A stretch of DNA of 64,000 nt. It comes from Mesocentrotus franciscanus. Lineage: Eukaryota; Echinodermata; Echinoidea; Camarodonta; Strongylocentrotidae. The translations under genes and the position numbers were made by a program. Shown one piece after another: positions 58,488 through 64,000 of the stretch; the first letter of the stretch is position 1, and each line of letters begins with the position of its first letter. Location of the stretch: positions 34,116,737-34,180,736 of the forward strand of contig CP137672.1 in assembly GCA_037976565.1 (NCBI GenBank), read 5' to 3'. Below the pieces are notes generated by a model that was given only the letters and a program-made list of their open reading frames with translations, was not told where the DNA came from and ran no database searches.

Positions 58488-58870
58488 AGGCCCATTTACA
58501 CAGCCCCAAAACCATTTTGAAAACCATAGTTTTTTTTTTCTAATGCCATTTACACTAGTAGTTACTGGAAAACCCCATAAAATTTTTGTTTGTTGCTGAG
58601 TTGTGCGCTGCATGAGTTAGCAAGGAAGCGAGGAGACTCAGGAGAGTCACGTGACCACAAACCAGAATCATTCACCAATGTTTTGAGAGCGAGCATTTAC
58701 AATGCAAAAACTGGTGAAATTTCTGCTGGCGTTGAAAAAAATCCACAATCAAGAGATCAAGAGGCGGGTTTTTTCGATTTGGGTTTTTTGTTGTATTTAC
58801 GGGTAGATGCTTAGCAACTTCCGACGAAACAATGGAATGTAAAAGAAAATCAATGATTTTTGTATTCAGT
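58488..58870 (+). repeat. Dispersed repeat family R2, copy 2
   Basis: Starts cccatttacacagccccaaaaccattttgaaaa and shares ordered blocks with the reverse complement of 26440-26814. Non-coding. Confidence 0.55.
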
Positions 58871-59639
58871 GTACATGCGGCTAATGTGGAGCTTTGGAAT
58901 TCATTGTGGAATGGAAGTTGATAAGAGATGATTGATCCTAGGCACACCTGTTCTCTCCATTTTCAAGATGCATTTTTTTATCAATTTTATCTTCCTTCAA
59001 TCACTTCACATACATTGTACATTTGTAAAATTGTAACCATATATTTTAGCACAGTGAATGACTTTTAACCACTAATACAGTATCCATGTGAAAACCTTGC
59101 TGACTGGACAGGCAATATTATTATCACTAGCCTAGAATTTATTTTTCAAGACTACACCAACAGTCCTTTTCACACCCTCAAGAAAGAATACCGAGAGTTC
59201 TTTTCAGAACTCCTCCATCCTCCCTCTCTCTCACACGGTGCACCCGCAAGCCTACTGTACATGTATATCTACATCACCATGCAAGCCGATACTTACAAGC
59301 AGCATCTAGAATTTATTGTATGCTCACCCAGGATAAAGTCATTAAAGTGTTTACAAAGAAAACAAAACAAAACCCTTTGCTGAGAAATAAATAAGGAACG
59401 AGTCATTGACATGCAGTGTATGGTTTTAAAAAAAAGGAATTTTTGAAGCAAAAGACACTTGACCATGCATTATTATCTCTATAGAGTAGTACTAATTGTA
59501 GGGTATCCTTATGTTCTATGTAATTTGTATTATATGTGTGTATTATCTATTAATCCTTTTTATGCAATTGATATTTTGATATGAATGTATTTATATTATA
59601 AATTTTGTACAAGTTCTGTAATTTTATGTAATTTTATGT

Positions 59640-59735
59640 AATATGCTTCATCTTGACAGAAAGTTTCTTTTTCCGTTTTGGAAGAAGACAATAAATGATA
59701 TATTCTATTCTATTCTACTCTATTCTATCATTGCA
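59640..59735 (+). mobile_element. LINE-like 3' tail with (ATTCT)n
   Basis: The sequence tttctttttccgttttggaagaagacaataaatgatatattctattctattctactctattcta has the form of a non-LTR retroelement 3' end finishing in a pentamer microsatellite. No protein-coding part is present. Confidence 0.5.
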
Positions 59736-60944
59736 CCCTGGCGGCATACCGTATTCAGGTTCAAAATATTAAAATCAATATTAAATGTTCTATTCAGCAT
59801 TTTAAATTGTTGTAAAGTGAATCTACCTTAACATGCCTTGAAATATCTCTTTACAAGGCCTGATGTATACCCAAACCGGGTTCTGAATTAATTTATCAAT
59901 CAAATAAACCTTCACTGTAAAATCTTTTTCCAAGTTCCTTTCTAGATCATGGCACAGGGACACATGTAGCTACATCCACAACAAACTTTTTTCTCACAAT
60001 ATCTTTTGATCATCTACATGTACATGTACTTCTGTTTATGTCTCACAATCCAGATTTTTGTCCTTATATCAAATTTGGAAGGAAACTTACAATAAAAACA
60101 AGTAAAACAAGTTAGTTTATCATAAGCTTTTATTTGATGAAATATTTTTTTTGTTGGAAAAAAGATGCAATTTAAAAAAATCATGATTTGTGAATATCAC
60201 GTCCTACTCTACCTAATACAATTTACTTATAAATTTTCAATTCAATATTTGCTTGAAAATCCTGAAAAATGTATTTATAGTGTACATGTATACAATCAAA
60301 TATGAACTAAGCATACCATACCATACATATCACCAAGACAGGTGCATTGTACAAAATTTTATTTCCACTATGCTTGATTACTAATGATATTATGTTTACA
60401 ATATACAATGGATGGCGCTATTATGCACTTTTGCATCCGTCGTGCTTCATTCCATCACATGCAAGTTATGTACAGTCTATGGAGTATGGAGTGGGAATGA
60501 GAAAAGCAACACGTGTGACGGGATGAAGCATGCCTGATGGTGCTGCCTAAGTACACTAGCACCCAATGGATAAATAAATGTAATCATTAAACACCTAAGT
60601 AATGGATAGAAAGTAGATGATGAACCTAGTATAAAACAGATTGTAAAAATAGACTTATTGTGAATAGCAAAGAAGCATTGCACAATTTCAACATTTTAGC
60701 AAATGTTAGATGACAAACATAACTCCCCAAACCGGCAATTACGTCTTTTAGTAAGACGTTAATCTACATTTGTCACTCTCCACCCAGGTGTAAATGGGGA
60801 CCTAAATATGGTTGAGCACTATTATAATTATTAACTTTAAAGTTAAGCGGCTATAACTAGAGTAATAATGTCCAAGCACCATGACTCCATGAGCGTCACT
60901 GCGTACTGGATACGAGTGCTACATGTACATGTACATGTATATTA

Positions 60945-61574
60945 ACTCCAGGGAGCTCCGACGCTGACGGCAAATAAAAAATAGGACCCAAATCAAACAG
61001 CCGAAATTGGTCCTATTTTTTCGAAAAGTAAAATGGTAGTAATTACAATTTTTATTTATGGTTATCGACTCCTCTGGGTATCCGCAAAACCACTTGAAAT
61101 TATAATTTGAAGAAGTCTTCGATGGGAAAAAGGGGGATTCCTCGTCCTAAACCGAGCCAGCCATGTTGTACCGTCGATTCAACATGGCGAAGAGAAAGTA
61201 CGCATGAGCGGTAGCGGCGCAGCAAATATGAATATTCATGCTATAGAGCGCCATTCGCTCGAAAATGCTGAATATGCACGACTCGAAACAACAGAGCGGT
61301 GAATGTAAAAAAACATTTTCGAGCGAACGGCGCTCTATAGCATGAATATTCATATTTGCTGCGCCGCCAACGCGCATGCGTACTTTCTCTTTGCCATGTT
61401 GAATCGACGGTACAACATGGATGGCTCGGTTTAGGACGAGGAATCACCCTTTTTTCCCATCAAAGACTTCTTCAAATTACAATTTCAAGAGGTTTAACGG
61501 ATGCCCAGAAGAGTCGAAAATTATTGTAAGTCAAAATTGTAATTACTAATAGTACCGTCGGAGCTCCCTGGAGT
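60945..61574. mobile_element. 630-bp long foldback element, TA target site
   Basis: Nearly the whole element is an inverted repeat. Left arm: ACTCCAGGGAGCTCCGACG, then cctcgtcctaaaccgagcc, ccatgttgtaccgtcgattc, aacatggcgaagag, gcgcagcaaatatgaatatt and catgctatagagcgcc. The right arm repeats these in reverse complement and ends CGTCGGAGCTCCCTGGAGT. TA lies directly outside both ends (60943-60944 and 61575-61576), the target site of Tc1/mariner-type insertion. It has no transposase. It lies about 470 bp downstream of the exon 1 donor. Confidence 0.85.
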
Positions 61575-62047
61575 TACACGTTATAAGAAGCCATTATAAT
61601 TATTAAAATAAATCATTGTAAATAGGCAGAGTTAGCCCTAGTGCCATGTTAGCTCAACCCTATTCTTGGACTTGGACATAGCCTCAGTGATAAATTTGTT
61701 GTCTTTTGACAAGTAAAAGTTTAACTTTGAAGTTTGACTTGAGTTGAGACCTCTGTCGTCTGTGGCTCTGGGTTTGGCTCTATTTCAATTACCAAATTTC
61801 TCTTGAGACTTGACTCTGCAACACTGGTGTCAACTCATAGATGGTTTATGCAATTCTCTTAGTCCTAGCTAGATTTAGACCTCTATTCATACATTTACAA
61901 TTGGTTCAGTCACAAACAGACACAGTCTACATGTAAATACACATCAGACTCAGCAGAGTGACACTGACATTGAAAAACACACAGCTGAAAGTGAAGTGGC
62001 TCGATTTAGATCGGTCGCCGATTATAATCAGATTGTAAAATACTCAC

Positions 62048-62151
62048 GGAAACGCGAAAAATAGACCAGAGGTACCAATGACAAGGATGTAAGCAATCGT
62101 CACAGGGATATATCTTGTCGAAAGTTTACATTTCCCTTTACAGCAACCCAT
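62048..62151 (-). CDS. ZDHHC5/8: ZDHHC5/8-like palmitoyltransferase, exon 1 (start and TM1)
   Basis: ATG at 62151 is the first in-frame ATG and has a good context (AACATGG). It encodes MGCCKGKCKLSTRYIPVT, then IAYILVIGTSGLFFAF (first membrane helix), plus two bases of a Pro codon; donor TTTCC/GTGAGT. The K/R-Y-[IV]-P-V start of TM1 matches vertebrate ZDHHC5/8 (KYVPVS). The upstream N-terminus differs: Gly2-Cys3-Cys4 with following Lys could be N-myristoylated and/or palmitoylated, giving the enzyme a lipid anchor of its own. Upstream in-frame sequence stays open for 36 codons but has no ATG. Confidence 0.93.
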
Positions 62152-62589
62152 GTTGACAGATGTACACAAGACATTTAGCGGTGGAAATTGACTTCGGATT
62201 TTCTCAATCGCCAAGATCGAATAGATCGCCCATCTTGTTGACGGTAGTTTTATCACCACTCAGTGTGAGGATCACTACGCGAGTGCATATAGTTCCTTAC
62301 TCTAACATAAATTTAAAATAAAATTATATTTGGTCATTTTTTCGACATAAATTCTAAAAATAATGATCAGTCAATAAACACATATCATTTATGAAAAGTT
62401 TATTTATGAAAATGGGTGTTCGTTGAAAGCGGGCATGGATATACACTTTGATAACTGTGAGATGACAAAAGGGAAACGCGATGCATTCTGGGTCATGAAA
62501 AGATGGCGCCGCCCAGTGCACTATTTTCTTAAATAATTTATCCGGAATATTATACTTTTTACGTTCCTGTGACCTATTTATCATTGAAA
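62152..62589. promoter_or_regulatory. Probable bidirectional promoter region
   Basis: The 438-bp interval separates the ZDHHC start (leftward) from a probable gene start (rightward). AAGATGGCGCC at about 62501-62512 matches the YY1-type AAGATGGCGGC element found in TATA-less core promoters, and CAAGATGGGCG occurs on the opposite strand near 62229-62240. No TATA box is placed convincingly. The function is inferred from layout and motif only. Confidence 0.5.
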
Positions 62590-62667
62590 ATGGGAGCACA
62601 AGGCAGTAAAGATGATCAGGCTGGAGGAAATACAGGAAAAGATATTCGAGTTATAAACTTTTATCAG
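62590..62667 (+). CDS. First coding exon of an unrecognised gene (N-myristoylation-type start)
   Basis: ATG at 62590 in good context (gaaaATGG) opens 26 codons, MGAQGSKDDQAGGNTGKD then IRVINFYQ, ending in phase 0 at a donor CAG/GTCAGT (62668). Past the donor the frame loses protein character. Gly2 with Ser6 and Lys7 fits the N-myristoyltransferase consensus. I do not recognise the protein, and the remaining exons lie beyond the window or are unrecognised. Head-to-head placement with ZDHHC suggests a shared promoter. Confidence 0.5.
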
Positions 62668-63860
62668 GTCAGTACCATACCCCCAATGATTTTATATTTT
62701 TCAAAACGGTCCGACTCGTGTGTATTTGTGTAGTGGCCAAGCCAGAGGCAGGGCTACCGGCGCGGCTAGGGCCAGGCCGCGCTTTTTTTTATTTACACAA
62801 CTGTTTAGCCATAATTCCTAGAAATGCTCTGGTGAAAGAGTCTAAGTCGTTAGCAGCTTGGAAAGAGGTCACAAACAAATAGACTTTGATTATTTATTCC
62901 TTTGCCTCACGATTTAATAAATTAAACTTTAAAGCCTTTATTATTTTAATTTAAAGCCTTTGCCTTTGGCTTTACTGGCTGGCTTTAGGCTAGACAGAAA
63001 TAACCGTCTGGTATGGGTCATTCTTTAATAAAACTGACATTTGTTGACATTCCCCATACACAGACGGTACCCCATACGCCTCGCACCACGGGGAGAGATT
63101 GAGCCAATGGTGCAGCACTTTGCTGCACGGCCTGCACCAAGTTTCTCCCCCGATTTTCTTTATTTAGATCTAATTTTCTGATTTATAAATAAGATAGAAA
63201 TAAACTATATATATTATACTCCTATGTACAGTTAACAAAGAATTATTACCTATTCCCAAAGGCGGAATTTACGGACTTACTTATATGAGTTATCCATTTT
63301 TTATCTCAGAACCAAGGAAACGGTACGTTCATGCATTCGAACTGGTAATCTATGACATGACCCGCCCGATATATTTCGGGTCAACCGACCAAAACAAGCC
63401 CAATGGCCAATCAGAGCACGTGTTTGATATTGGGCTTATGAATATTCAAACATCACCGGCTCAAGCCGGGCTGACTCATACGTAGCTATTGGACGTTCGA
63501 AAAGAAAAATGAATATTCATCAACTCAAACCAAGATGGCTGACAACAAATCATGTTGACTACAAGACTTTCTCGGAATAATCATTAATTAATAATTAGGA
63601 TCTAAATGAGCAAGCTATCGTAAGTCAAAGTAGAAGTTTCCATGTTATTTTTGATTTTTAATAAGAATCAGTGTAAAATTGCAGCCAAAGTGGATATATG
63701 AAGACGTAAAGAGTGAAAAACTCGTTGTATATCTCATTCATCGCGGTACGGCCGAACCGAACCATTGGTTCCCCACACTACCTCATAGACGTACTTCAGT
63801 CTATGTATAGAGGCAGTCAGAGGAGTCAGATGCAATCTCAGTGGAACAACCGTCGATATC
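62668..63860. other. Probable intron of the rightward gene, no exon recognised
   Basis: Contains a GCCTTT/GGCTTT-rich patch (62930-62990) and a CpG-containing stretch around 63350-63480 with ccaatcagagcacgtg. An ATG in aaccaagATGGCTGACAAC near 63527 is stopped within seven codons; this resembles a YY1-type promoter motif more than a coding start. Confidence 0.4.
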
Positions 63861-63943
63861 AGAGACTGAAGCTTTCGGTCTAGCTTTAGGCCTACTCTTT
63901 AGACAGTTTAGTTTTTAGGCCTAGACCGAAAATTTCTGTCTCT
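63861..63943. repeat. Inverted repeat (hairpin)
   Basis: agagactgaagctttcggtctagctttaggcc faces ggcctagaccgaaaatttctgtctct. An 83-bp imperfect hairpin of unknown origin; it may be one part of an element extending past the window. Confidence 0.6.
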
Positions 63944-64000
63944 TTCGTTCGTTAGCCTCTGATTTGGGTAGGGTTGGCTCCTCTCTTTAGAGACAGAAGC

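Larger units (their letters stand above)
43891..62047. other. Intron 1 of the ZDHHC gene (18 kb)
   Basis: No convincing exon. Contains GA and CT tracts (45186-45340, 48180-48240, 51470-51870), ACATGTAC-rich patches (for example 45460-45600, 46425-46455, 47660-47690), and a hAT-like element (49007-49569). It also contains foldback elements (49988-50280, 53147-53309, 53310-53744, 60945-61574), an exact tandem duplication (55599-56554), repeat copies R1 (54647-54892) and R2 (58488-58870) and a LINE-like tail (59640-59735). Confidence 0.65.

Noticed and set aside
62152..62259. N-terminal extension of ZDHHC exon 1 by 36 codons
   Set aside because: The frame is open, but no ATG occurs upstream of 62151, and homologues have only about ten residues before TM1.

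Overview
The window is animal nuclear DNA: AT-rich, dense in microsatellites and small foldback transposons, with short exons separated by multi-kilobase introns. The repeat style (very frequent ACATGTAC tracts, HECT-like gene fragments, tRNA-derived SINEs, marine-invertebrate foldback elements) and the protein matches point to an echinoderm, most likely a sea urchin. This is an inference from style, not from a database match. The window is a draft scaffold, with a 500-N gap at 4637-5136.

The main gene is one ZDHHC5/ZDHHC8-type protein S-palmitoyltransferase on the minus strand, spanning about 47 kb (62151 down to 14984). I place eight coding positions with matching splice phases through exon 6: exon 1 62151-62048, exon 2 43890-43763, exon 3 42826-42666, exon 4 36950-36778 (holding the catalytic DHHC), exon 5 in two versions (5a 23777-23675 and 5b 21590-21488), exon 6 19994-19903, exon 7 19288-19077 and exon 8 15788-14984, which ends in a TYEVSV PDZ-ligand tail. 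Exons 5a and 5b are the main discovery: both are 103 nt with identical phases, and they encode different versions of the fourth membrane helix plus the TTxE motif. Including both or neither breaks the frame, so they behave as mutually exclusive exons. Exons 7 and 8 each need a one-base frame correction, or different splice sites, to read through.

Left end (1-11100): a segment of about 4.6 kb is present twice (1-4636 and 6478-11098). The first copy runs straight into the N gap, which suggests two haplotypes laid out in tandem by the assembler. Each copy carries the decayed 3' end of a HECT-like gene on the minus strand, with two compensating frameshifts and Thr where HECT enzymes have the catalytic Cys. 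Each also has a 20-bp minisatellite and a foldback hairpin.

Middle (11.1-62 kb): introns of the palmitoyltransferase gene filled with foldback elements, a hAT-like element, SINEs, LINE-type 3' tails, (GA)n/(CT)n and (GAT)n tracts, and an exact 478-bp tandem duplication.

Right end (62.0-64.0 kb): a compact head-to-head promoter. The palmitoyltransferase starts leftward at 62151, and an unrecognised gene with an N-myristoylation-type start appears to begin rightward at 62590.
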